Source: JANMZO01 sp963763135 (lineage in GTDB: Bacteria > Actinomycetota > Acidimicrobiia > Acidimicrobiales > JANYDT01). From it: a DNA stretch of 64,000 bases. The DNA lies in the NCBI GenBank assembly GCA_963763135.1, contig CAVXNJ010000012.1, positions 62,001 through 126,000 on the forward strand, given 5' to 3'. Both the position numbers and the translations under genes were made by a program. The notes below the pieces were generated by a model. It made no database searches. It saw nothing but the letters and a program-made list of their open reading frames with translations, and was not told the DNA's origin. Positions 42,190 to 50,138 of the stretch are shown in pieces; position 1 is the first letter of the stretch, and each line of letters begins with the position of its first letter.

Positions 42190-43551
42190 CTACATACGAA
42201 GCTGGCGAGCGAGCGTGGCAAGTTCCGTCTGATCGATCCCGGCCGCCCTGGGATTACCGGCCAATACGATGGCAAAATTCTGTTTCGCCGAGGCGGTCTG
42301 ACCGTCGGCCAACGCAATCACGGCGGCGTGGAAGCGGAACACCGGATCACGGTCGCCGAGTCCGGTCACGACGGCCATTTCCTTCGCCGCCTCGCGATGA
42401 TGTCCGGTGCGGTAGAGCACCCAGGCCATGGCGTCGTGACCAGCCACGCTCGGTCGCTTGGCCAACGCACGGCGAGTCGACGAAACGAGTTGCACGGTCG
42501 GCCGTTGATTCGCTTCGTACACCGCCATCTCCAGATCGATGTCGACCCCGTTCACCCGTTGAAGCAGCGCTATGGCGTCGACCAATTGGGTGGCCGCCTT
42601 GGCTTCCACGCGCTTGCCGGCCGCGGTGAGGTAGTCGGCTTTGGCCATGGCGTACTGGAGAACGGGTTGCTGGTCGATCACTTCACCGATCAGTCGTGCC
42701 GCATCTTCCGGGTGACCACAGGCCGACAGGAGCGCGGCCTGCCCGGCCCTTGCGGCACCGAAACCCGGAAACGCTCGCAGCGCGGCCGTATAGCTCGCGG
42801 ACGCATCCGGGAAGTTTCCGTTCGAGAGGAAGAGATTTCCGAGAAGCGTGCTCACGTATGCCGCGTTCTCACCGATTCCCTGACTCGATATTGCCGCTTG
42901 CTGCATGGCTTGCATGGCTCCGAAAGTGTCGCCACGAAGTTCGCGCGCATAGGACACGCGAGCGAACGACGCCAACCCGGGCCGGGCGTCAACCATCATC
43001 TGCGTGGCTGCGAGTGCGTCGTCGTATCGACCGAGTTCGTTGTAGGCGTCAACGAGAATGCCGTAGGCACTGGCATTTCCGGGAAGCGCTGCAGCGGCGC
43101 GCTTTCCCACATCGAGGGCCTGCGCGAAGTCATGCCGAGCAAGTAGCAGCGTCCCTTCCAGAAGAAGCACTTCCGGATCGGTGGACCGTGCGCCGCCAAG
43201 CGAGGCCAGCGCCCCTTCCACCCGGGCGTAGAAACTGGGATCGGCCTCCTCGCGGACCTTTTGCAGCAGCGCTGCCGCCAGCGATTTCGTGGCGGACGCA
43301 TCCTTCGGGTTGCGTTTGATCAGGCGCTCCGCGTCCGCGATGGCCCGATCGGTTGCACTTGCGGTGGTCGGCGCGGCGACCGACGTCGAAGCTCGCGCCA
43401 ACTCGAGAACTCGTGCGGAACATGTGGTTGTTGCGGCTCCCGCCATGGAGCGGTCGCCCCGGCCAAGGACCGGGGCGACCGCAAGTACAAGCGAGAGGAC
43501 GGCCATGAGAACCGGGAATCGCAACCGATCGGCCACAACCTGATTGACCAT
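42190..43551 (-). CDS. Exported TPR protein
   Basis: A 453-residue protein with a signal peptide (MVNQVVADRLRFPVLMAVLSLVLAVAPVLG, cleavage after the GRGDRSMAGA region) and at least six TPR-like helical pairs (SAYGILVDAYNELGRYDDALAA, LGNLFLSNGNFPDASASYTAAL, AMAWVLYRTGHHREAAKEM, FRFHAAVIALADGQTASAKQNF). TPRs mediate protein contacts, probably outside the membrane. It follows the DUF4331 gene by 31 bp. The ATG at 43551 is chosen; longer frames begin with basic non-conserved sequence. Confidence 0.82.
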   Translation of the reverse strand: MVNQVVADRLRFPVLMAVLSLVLAVAPVLGRGDRSMAGAATTTCSARVLELARASTSVAAPTTASATDRAIADAERLIKRNPKDASATKSLAAALLQKVREEADPSFYARVEGALASLGGARSTDPEVLLLEGTLLLARHDFAQALDVGKRAAAALPGNASAYGILVDAYNELGRYDDALAATQMMVDARPGLASFARVSYARELRGDTFGAMQAMQQAAISSQGIGENAAYVSTLLGNLFLSNGNFPDASASYTAALRAFPGFGAARAGQAALLSACGHPEDAARLIGEVIDQQPVLQYAMAKADYLTAAGKRVEAKAATQLVDAIALLQRVNGVDIDLEMAVYEANQRPTVQLVSSTRRALAKRPSVAGHDAMAWVLYRTGHHREAAKEMAVVTGLGDRDPVFRFHAAVIALADGQTASAKQNFAIVLAGNPRAAGIDQTELATLARQLRM

Positions 43552-43582
43552 GTTCGTCTCTCTCGCGGTGTGCATGGTGTGG

Positions 43583-45025
43583 CTATCCGAGCGGCAGCGC
43601 AGCCGGCTGGCTATACCCGGCGATCGGCGGAGCTTCGAACGGGAAGTAGTCAACCGGTTGGATTTCGCTCGTGTCGACCCCGTCGGTCAACGCATTATTG
43701 GGCGACACGTTGGTGTCCGGCGTGAAGGGCGTTCCACCGGCAAGCACCCGGAGCAGAATGTCCACCACGTCATCGTTGAGTCGTCGTCCGTTCGGGAATC
43801 CCTGACCGTCACCGGCCAGAATGCCCAGACGATTAGGCGACGCTGAGGGCGGAACGGCGACGTTGACCCGCAGAATGTCCATCGGTGGCAGGTAGTTGGC
43901 CGGGCTGAGTCCGGCGCCGGCGCCCTGAAGTATCGGGACCAGGTCCGAAGTTCGTGGGTTGGCGGGAACGTTAAGCCCGTAGAGCGCCTTCATCAGTGCC
44001 GCCGGTTCGGGGTTCAACAGCGAGTCGCCGTAATTGTCGACATCGCTGCTCGGCAGGGTGGCGTTGAACCGGTCCTTGGACCGCAGAGGAATCAACACCT
44101 CGTTGACGAGTGGCAGCCCGAGACGGCTGACCTGCACCCAATCACCCGAGCTGATTGAGCCGGCGTTGGCCAGAACCCGGGTCTGTTGACGCTTCACCGT
44201 CGAATAGATACCCACAACGGATGCCTGGCTGTCGACGGTGGTCGGGTTGTCATGGTTTTTCGTCACGGAACTGATCGGCAACTGGAGAGCGATCACATGG
44301 ACGTTCTTGCCGGCCAAGCCGTTGACACCGGCCGCGGCGGGCAAGGGAATCGCGTGTGCACCGTTGAGAGGACGGAGGCCCAGCAGGTCGAATACCGACC
44401 CCAGATCGGCGAAGAACGCGTCCTTACGCGGCCCCGTGAACACGCGGTCGCCGTTCGCGAGCGTCGTGACCGAGGTCTTTCCGATCGCTTCTTCGTAGTT
44501 GGGTGTCGAACGCGGCCCGATGTTGGCCGGGGCGACGGGGACGTCGGTTGCCATGATCTCCAACGACTCGGTGGAACGGTCGGCACTTTTCACGATCTTC
44601 CGCAACGTGTACGTCTGACGTACGTTCAGATTCGGATCGGCCGCAGAAGCCAACGGGCCCGTGTTGTAGAGGAACGTGTTCGGGTTCGCCACGGTGGTGT
44701 TGAACCTGAACTCGTACGTGATGTCGCGGACACCGTCGCCTTGGTTATTGATATGGATCTGGTAGACGGCGTCATCGGCGAAGCGGGTGAAATTCGGCCC
44801 AGCGGCCGGGTCTTCAAGTCCGATGAAGTTCGCGATGATGTCGAGTTTCGTCGGGTCGGCACTATCGCGAAAGGCGTAGAGGTCCGTGTTGTCGACAGAA
44901 GGGTCCTGTGAAATCAGGGGAGCTTCCCGGTGGCTGGACGCTTGGGCCGCCGGAGCGACCAGTAGCGTCGCCCCTAACATTCCGGTCGCGGCCAACCCCG
45001 CGATTAGTCGGTTTCTTTGATGCAT
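43583..45025 (-). CDS. Exported DUF4331 protein
   Basis: A 480-residue protein with a signal peptide (MHQRNRLIAGLAATGMLGATLLVAPAAQA) and AGGAG before ATG 45025. SSHREAPLISQDPSVDNTDLYAFRDSADPTKLDIIANFIGLEDP is the hallmark of DUF4331, a secreted family of unknown function, often with a TPR protein next door. The second half (DPTLPSSDVDNYGDSLLNPEPAALM, NGRRLNDDVVDILLRVLAG) is also typical. Likely co-transcribed with the following TPR gene. Confidence 0.9.
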   Translation of the reverse strand: MHQRNRLIAGLAATGMLGATLLVAPAAQASSHREAPLISQDPSVDNTDLYAFRDSADPTKLDIIANFIGLEDPAAGPNFTRFADDAVYQIHINNQGDGVRDITYEFRFNTTVANPNTFLYNTGPLASAADPNLNVRQTYTLRKIVKSADRSTESLEIMATDVPVAPANIGPRSTPNYEEAIGKTSVTTLANGDRVFTGPRKDAFFADLGSVFDLLGLRPLNGAHAIPLPAAAGVNGLAGKNVHVIALQLPISSVTKNHDNPTTVDSQASVVGIYSTVKRQQTRVLANAGSISSGDWVQVSRLGLPLVNEVLIPLRSKDRFNATLPSSDVDNYGDSLLNPEPAALMKALYGLNVPANPRTSDLVPILQGAGAGLSPANYLPPMDILRVNVAVPPSASPNRLGILAGDGQGFPNGRRLNDDVVDILLRVLAGGTPFTPDTNVSPNNALTDGVDTSEIQPVDYFPFEAPPIAGYSQPAALPLG

Positions 45026-45127
45026 GTTTCTCCTGTGTGGTTGTGGATGACGGGCGTCGCACGTCATTCCGAGGTGGGGTGAGGAGGATTCGTCCCGTGG
45101 CGAAGCCCAGGGCCGGATCTTCGATGC

Positions 45128-45318
45128 CGCATAGCGAACCGAGTTCGCATAGTTGGGTGGTACGGTCAAACAGCAAGGCAGGGGCGGACCGGCGATCCGG
45201 TTCGCTGCTCTGACTTGGCGGCGAGGTCACCTGCTCACCCCGGTCGCTGATGAACCGCTATGCGCACATACATCTGCGCACACACAGATGTGCACACTCA
45301 CGATATGTACGCATAGCG
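45128..45318. repeat. Two palindromes sharing the word CGCTATGCG in a 321-bp intergenic gap
   Basis: The space 45026-45346 between DUF4331 and the upstream lipoprotein gene (both minus) has no gene. It contains a small hairpin GCGAAC-CGA-GTTCGC (45134-45148) flanked by CATAG words, and a larger nested one: CGCTATGCGCACATA (45256-45270) with TATGTACGCATAGCG (45304-45318), 14 of 15 paired, enclosing CATCTG/CAGATG (45271-45276, 45285-45290). The loop is GTGC-rich. Possibly a terminator or processing signal; it also forms the leader of the DUF4331 gene. Confidence 0.75.
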
Positions 45319-45346
45319 ATTTGCGAATCGAATGCCCTACAAACCT

Positions 45347-46393
45347 TCAGTCGTTCACGCCGATTACTTTCCACACGTCCCCGATGGGAACGAGATACGC
45401 GACGAACGACTTCGACCCGCCAGTCACCGCAACCGTTTGGACGTAGCGGAGGATCCCGGCCCCGTACTGCGCAACGAGCGCACTGGTCTCAGGCGACGGC
45501 GTCACCGCCACCGGTGGAGCAACCGAATACGACTCCTTGGATCCGCAGACCTTCGAGGCTCCTTCGCTGATACCGAAGAGATTCGCGACCGCCTGGGATT
45601 CCCGCGCGGCCTTTTGATCGCAGGCCCGCACCGCCTCGACCCATTTCTCCGCAGCGGACGTGGCCAGGTCAGCCGGAGGAATGATGGGTTCAACGAGGGG
45701 TTCGGAATCGAGCAGCCAACCGTCACCTTCTCGTTGCGCGTGCCACGTTTGGCGTTCCTGGGCAAATTGGATCCCGATGAAGGGATCGATGCCGGGCATG
45801 TGCTCGACGAGGGCGCTTACCTGGCCATCGACGGCCGTCACGTCTGAAAATCCGGTGACCTGCGGGAGGTCAATTTGGTGGTTCGACCAATCCTCCAGCG
45901 TCGGATACTTGCGCAGCGCTTCGGTCGAGAGGAGGGCAAACGACGACTTGTGGCTCCGCGTCTTCTCCGCCTCGAGCAGCGCCGACAGGGCGGCGACGGG
46001 AGAACGCTGAGGGTCTCGTGGCGTGACGGCCCGGGCCACGACCGCCTGAGTTGCCGCCTTATCGGGTACGACGGTGTCCCCGGGCCCGGCCGGAACGGCC
46101 CCGGTCTCCGCTGCCGTCGGTTGCGCAGTCGTCAGTCCCGTTGCCGCCGGTTGCGTTGCCGCCGATTGCGTTGCCGCCGGTTGCGATGCTGCCGCCGATT
46201 GCGTTGCTGCCGGTTGCGTTGCTGCTGTCGATCCCGGTGCCGCTCTTGTACCGTCGGCCGACGAACAACCGCCCAACACGAATGCCGCGAACACTGCCGC
46301 GGCCACACCCGTTGCGAGCGGCCGCGCCGTCGACACTCGTCGGTCGCGGACCGCTGCCGGCAACCCCCGTTTAGGAACGTATCGAATAGGCAT
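45347..46393 (-). CDS. Lipoprotein with TQPAA-type repeats
   Basis: A 348-residue lipoprotein: lipobox VLGGCSS after a signal sequence (LATGVAAAVFAAFVLGG). A low-complexity segment of about five pentad repeats (PAATQ/SAATQ type, DNA 46141-46225, 15-bp period) follows, probably a wall-spanning linker. The C-terminal domain (SALLEAEKTRSHKSSFALLS, VSALVEHMPGIDPFIGIQFAQERQTWHA, ...WKVIGVND) resembles actinobacterial secreted domains of the NTF2/SnoaL-like type, uncertain. ATG 46393 (MPIRYVPKRGLPA) has a weak ribosome site; a long frame starts further upstream. Confidence 0.75.
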   Translation of the reverse strand: MPIRYVPKRGLPAAVRDRRVSTARPLATGVAAAVFAAFVLGGCSSADGTRAAPGSTAATQPAATQSAAASQPAATQSAATQPAATGLTTAQPTAAETGAVPAGPGDTVVPDKAATQAVVARAVTPRDPQRSPVAALSALLEAEKTRSHKSSFALLSTEALRKYPTLEDWSNHQIDLPQVTGFSDVTAVDGQVSALVEHMPGIDPFIGIQFAQERQTWHAQREGDGWLLDSEPLVEPIIPPADLATSAAEKWVEAVRACDQKAARESQAVANLFGISEGASKVCGSKESYSVAPPVAVTPSPETSALVAQYGAGILRYVQTVAVTGGSKSFVAYLVPIGDVWKVIGVND

Positions 46394-46547
46394 GGCGACT
46401 ATTCGGAGCTGATTCGTTCGTGGATGCATCCGAATCCGAAAATGCGCGAATCCGACAGTCGGAAGCTCGTGTTGCCATCCGGCACGTTTGCCGGGCACGT
46501 AGTGGCAAAGACACAACTCAGGTCGCGGCCTCGACAAGAATGGCCGA

Positions 46548-47948
46548 GTGTTTGTGACTGATGAGGACCGGGCCAAAATTGTTCATATCGCTGAGGCGAT
46601 GTTCACCCAACAGTGCGCGTTGGGTCGGGTTCCCCGAATGGCGGGAGCGGTATCGCTGGCGGGTGAGGTCGTCGCCTTCTTCGGCAACAACGCCACCCCG
46701 GACACGCTGTTCCGTATCGCGTCGATGACCAAAAGCTTCACGGCCGCAGCCACGCTTCTGCTGCGAGACGAGGGCGTCGTACAACTCGACGTGCCCGTTT
46801 CCACGTATGCCCCGGAATTCGCAACGCTGACCGGACCCACCACCGATGCCCCGGCGCTCACCCTGCGACATTTCCTGACCATGTCGAGCGGACTCGCGAC
46901 CGACGACCCCTGGGGTGATCGCCACCTCGATATCACCGAAGCCGAACTGAATGCGGTGATCGACAACGGCCCGATATTCGGCCAGCATCCAATGACATCG
47001 TTCGAGTATTCGAACCTTGGCTACGGCATCATCGGACGCGTCATCCAACGGGTCACCGGCGTGACCCCGCAGTCGTTCATCACCTCCCGGCTTCTGAAAC
47101 CGCTCGAAATGACCTCGACCGTGTGGGAGGCGGGTCAGGCCGGCGAAGGGACCGACATCGCCCTCGGCGTCCGCACCGACGAGAGCACGCAGGAAAGCAT
47201 TCCGCTCGACGGGGGCCTCGCGACCATGGGCGGAATCTGGTCGACCGCAAACGACCTGGCGAAATGGATTGCGTTCTTCACCGACGCGTACCCACCCCGC
47301 GACGACGCTGAAACCTATCCGCTGAAGCGCAGCTCGCGACGCGAGATGCAAAATATGTACACCTATTACGAACCGGCGTCGCATCTGTCTCCCGATGGGA
47401 CACCGATCGCCCGAAACGGCGGTTACGGCATGGGTCTCTTCATCGACCACGACCCGGTACTCGGCGAAGTAGCCGGACACTCCGGCGGACTTCCGGGATA
47501 CGGTTCCAACATGCGCTGGGTGAAGGGACTGCCTATCGGTGTCGTGGCCCTCGGCAACATCACCTACGCACCAATGGCCAACACCACCCGTCGGGTGCTC
47601 GATGCGTTTTCTGCTGCGAAGATCGTGACGCGACCTTCGTTGACCGCCGATCCTGCGCTGGAGTCGGCGGGTCGGGCCCTGCTGGAGCTGCTCACGAACT
47701 GGTCGGACCAGACGGCCGACACGATCTTTGCCGACAACGTGAATCCCGACGAACCGTTCGCTGAGCGCAGGCAGAAGGCCGAAGCGTTGGTGGCCCGGCA
47801 CGGGAACCTGACGTTCGCCCGCGTCGAGACGCGTTCCCGGGCCGCCGGTCGACTCGTTGCCCTCTCCCCAACCGGTGAAGTGCTGATCACGTTTTCGCTG
47901 GCCCCGATGACCGCAGGAAAGATCCAACGCTACGACCTTCCGGCCTAG
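46548..47948 (+). CDS. Serine beta-lactamase-like hydrolase
   Basis: A 466-residue penicillin-binding-protein/class C beta-lactamase fold. S59-M-T-K62 is the SxxK nucleophile motif, YSNLGYG the YxN motif, and GHSGGLPGYGSN the third (HxG) motif. A C-terminal extension of ~100 residues (ALLELLTNWSDQTADTIFADNVNPDE...) is typical of esterase/peptidase EstB-like proteins. No signal peptide, so likely a cytosolic esterase or peptidase. GTG start at 46548. Divergent from the lipoprotein gene. Confidence 0.92.
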   Translation: MFVTDEDRAKIVHIAEAMFTQQCALGRVPRMAGAVSLAGEVVAFFGNNATPDTLFRIASMTKSFTAAATLLLRDEGVVQLDVPVSTYAPEFATLTGPTTDAPALTLRHFLTMSSGLATDDPWGDRHLDITEAELNAVIDNGPIFGQHPMTSFEYSNLGYGIIGRVIQRVTGVTPQSFITSRLLKPLEMTSTVWEAGQAGEGTDIALGVRTDESTQESIPLDGGLATMGGIWSTANDLAKWIAFFTDAYPPRDDAETYPLKRSSRREMQNMYTYYEPASHLSPDGTPIARNGGYGMGLFIDHDPVLGEVAGHSGGLPGYGSNMRWVKGLPIGVVALGNITYAPMANTTRRVLDAFSAAKIVTRPSLTADPALESAGRALLELLTNWSDQTADTIFADNVNPDEPFAERRQKAEALVARHGNLTFARVETRSRAAGRLVALSPTGEVLITFSLAPMTAGKIQRYDLPA

Positions 47949-48003
47949 TGGTCCACGCGACCCGCGTTCGCACCGACGGGCCGCGATGGTGACAATCTGT
48001 TGC

Positions 48004-48444
48004 ATGGACGAAGCCGAGCAAAACCCCGAGCACGACGACGCGACCGATGAAGTCCATCTCGGCGGTTGCCTGTGCGGTGGCGTCCGTTACTCCGTGCGCG
48101 GTCCGCTGCGCGACGTGTTCGACTGCCATTGCGTCCGGTGCCGCCGCTTCACCGGCCACCACATGGCGGCAACCGCGGCGCCACCCGACCGCGTTCGTTT
48201 CGACGCTGACTCCACCCTTCGCTGGTTTTCACCCGACGATGATCCGAGAGTCGCCTACGGCTTTTGCCAAACGTGCGGATCATCGCTCTTCTGGCGGGCC
48301 GAGGGGCATCCGGAAAAGCTCTCGATCGCGGCCGGCACGCTCGACGGCGCAACGGGCCTCACGACGACCCAAGCGTGGTGGGTGAGCACATCGGGGGACT
48401 ATTACCGTCGACCCGATGGTGTGGTCGAATTCGATACCGAGTAG
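48004..48444 (+). CDS. GFA-family (CENP-V/formaldehyde-activating-like) zinc protein
   Basis: A 146-residue protein with the GFA zinc scaffold: GGCLCGGVRY, FDCHCVRCRRFTG and GFCQTCGSSLFWR give the cysteines of two zinc sites. The name comes from a formaldehyde-glutathione enzyme, but most members, and actinobacteria with mycothiol instead of glutathione, have unknown activity. ATG at 48004 (MDEAEQNPEHDD) is preferred to 47986. Confidence 0.9.
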   Translation: MDEAEQNPEHDDATDEVHLGGCLCGGVRYSVRGPLRDVFDCHCVRCRRFTGHHMAATAAPPDRVRFDADSTLRWFSPDDDPRVAYGFCQTCGSSLFWRAEGHPEKLSIAAGTLDGATGLTTTQAWWVSTSGDYYRRPDGVVEFDTE

Positions 48445-48625
48445 AACTTCGTGACGTCGACCGACTGGGATGCCACCGAGCCGGGTACCAACATCAGGGC
48501 ACCGACAGCAGGGGCCGACGTCAAACCCCGAATCGCTGGCCGTTGCAACGGGTCGGGACAAACCGACACCAGCGCGAGGACCATCGACCCTGTGATCTTT
48601 GACTGAATTCGCGGAAGGTATCTTC

Positions 48626-49105
48626 ATGGCCAGCACGTCAACTTCCAACCCAACCGCCGAACAATCCGGACCCTCAAACGATCGCATCGTGGTCGGTGTC
48701 GACGGATCGACGGGATCGGAGGAAGCGCTTCGCTGGGCGGTGGCCGAAGCCGGGTTTCGCGGGGCGAAGGTGGTTGCCGTTCTTGCGTGGGGATATCCCG
48801 TCGTCGTCGGAATGGAACAGTCCGCGGTTCTCCTTGACCAGACCGAACTCGAGCAGAAGGCGGCCAAGCAGCTCCGCCAAGCCGTCGAGAAGGCGGTCGG
48901 CGCGGATGCTGCGGATTCGATCGAGTTGATCGTGAGCATGGGTTCTGCCGCCAACAACCTCATCGAGCAGAGCAAGAACGCCGCCCTCGTGGTAGTCGGT
49001 GCCCGAGGACACGGGGGCTTCCTCGGCCTTCATCTGGGGTCCGTATCCAACCAGGTCATGCACCACTCACACTGCCCGGTAGTAGTGATCCGTCAGGAGT
49101 CGTGA
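48626..49105 (+). CDS. Universal stress protein (single domain)
   Basis: A 159-residue USP: RIVVGVDGSTGSEEALRWAVAEA and the ATP-binding GARGHGGFLGLHLGSVS (G-x2-G-x9-G-S). ATP-binding type. GGAAGG precedes ATG 48626. It starts a cluster with a second USP-like protein and the GNAT/synthetase fusion. In mycobacteria a cAMP-controlled acetyltransferase is known to acetylate a USP, so acylation by the neighbour is plausible. Confidence 0.92.
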   Translation: MASTSTSNPTAEQSGPSNDRIVVGVDGSTGSEEALRWAVAEAGFRGAKVVAVLAWGYPVVVGMEQSAVLLDQTELEQKAAKQLRQAVEKAVGADAADSIELIVSMGSAANNLIEQSKNAALVVVGARGHGGFLGLHLGSVSNQVMHHSHCPVVVIRQES

Positions 49106-49182
49106 GCGACATGATGGGTCCCGTGCATGACACCACGAGCAGAGCACCTGTTCTCATTTCGCTCGAAAGCTGAGGGAGCATC

Positions 49183-50004
49183 ATGAAACGTCGCATAATC
49201 GTCCCCGTCAACGAAACCACGCGATCGGAGCGGGCCGTTCCGATCGCCGCAGCGTTCGCTCGTCGCCTCAAGGCCTCCCTCACGCTGGTCAGCGTGGTCA
49301 CCTGGCCGTATACGGAGCATCCCGGACACCCGGGCTATCACGAGGGACTCGTAAAGCCCTTTCCCGATCTCGAGGTCGAATCGGTCGTCATGCGGACGCT
49401 TACCGATACCGCCGGAGCCATCGAGTCGCTGTGCCGCCCCGGAGACATCATCTGCATAGGTACCGACCACACGTCGGCGACGGCTGAAGTTCTTCTCCGA
49501 AGCGTGTTCTTGGACCTCGTTCGCAAGTTCCACGGACCGGTGATTGCCGTCGGGCCGAAGGCCGTGATGCCCGACACCGCTACCCAGGTGCTGATATGTC
49601 TCGATGGCAATGCACATGCCGAGCAGGGTCTCGCGCTCATCCCGCAGATCATCGAGCCGGCCGGGTTCAAGCCGTTCCTCGTACAGGTGACCGACAGCGC
49701 AGGAGTCTCTGATGTGCCGGAAACCGGGTATCTCCACGAGTTGGCCAGGGAGAAACCCTCCATGCACATCCTGGGTTGGGACGTTCTGCACGGACACCCG
49801 AAGCAGGCGATCGCCTCCTACGCAAACGCTCCAGAAGTGGCGGCCATCGCCTTCACGACAGACGCACTCGACCCGGTAGCCCGTGCGATTTCTCCGAGCT
49901 TGGCGAACGAACTCGTGGCCATTGCCACCCGTCCGTTGATACTGCTCGGATCGTCGGCCGACGTCTCGATCACCCGTCACCTCATCCAGGTCGGCGAGGT
50001 CTGA
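49183..50004 (+). CDS. Universal-stress-like tandem protein
   Basis: A 273-residue protein with two USP-like halves: RIIVPVNETTRSERAVPIAAAFARRLKASLTLVSVV (1-130) and ATQVLICLDGNAHAEQGLALIPQIIEPAGFKPFLVQV (about 140-273). The ATP-binding glycine motif is degenerate in both halves (ICIGTDHTSATAEVLLRSV; LILLGSSADVSITR), so it may be non-ATP binding. ATG 49183 follows a GAGGGAG site. 77 bp after the first USP. Confidence 0.82.
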   Translation: MKRRIIVPVNETTRSERAVPIAAAFARRLKASLTLVSVVTWPYTEHPGHPGYHEGLVKPFPDLEVESVVMRTLTDTAGAIESLCRPGDIICIGTDHTSATAEVLLRSVFLDLVRKFHGPVIAVGPKAVMPDTATQVLICLDGNAHAEQGLALIPQIIEPAGFKPFLVQVTDSAGVSDVPETGYLHELAREKPSMHILGWDVLHGHPKQAIASYANAPEVAAIAFTTDALDPVARAISPSLANELVAIATRPLILLGSSADVSITRHLIQVGEV

Positions 50005-50138
50005 CGCCGACCGGGTTCGGCGTCGACGAGAACCGACCCGTCCCGAAAGTCGACTCGCCCGGGCTTGCGAGCACCTGTGATTCTCCTTCCGGACCCGTCC
50101 ACACCCAGTAGCAACCGCTTCACCACAAAGGCACTTCC

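Noticed and set aside
46518..48005. 495-residue open frame opposite the serine hydrolase
   Set aside because: Antisense shadow with Arg/Gly-rich composition; the plus strand carries SxxK, YxN and HxG motifs.
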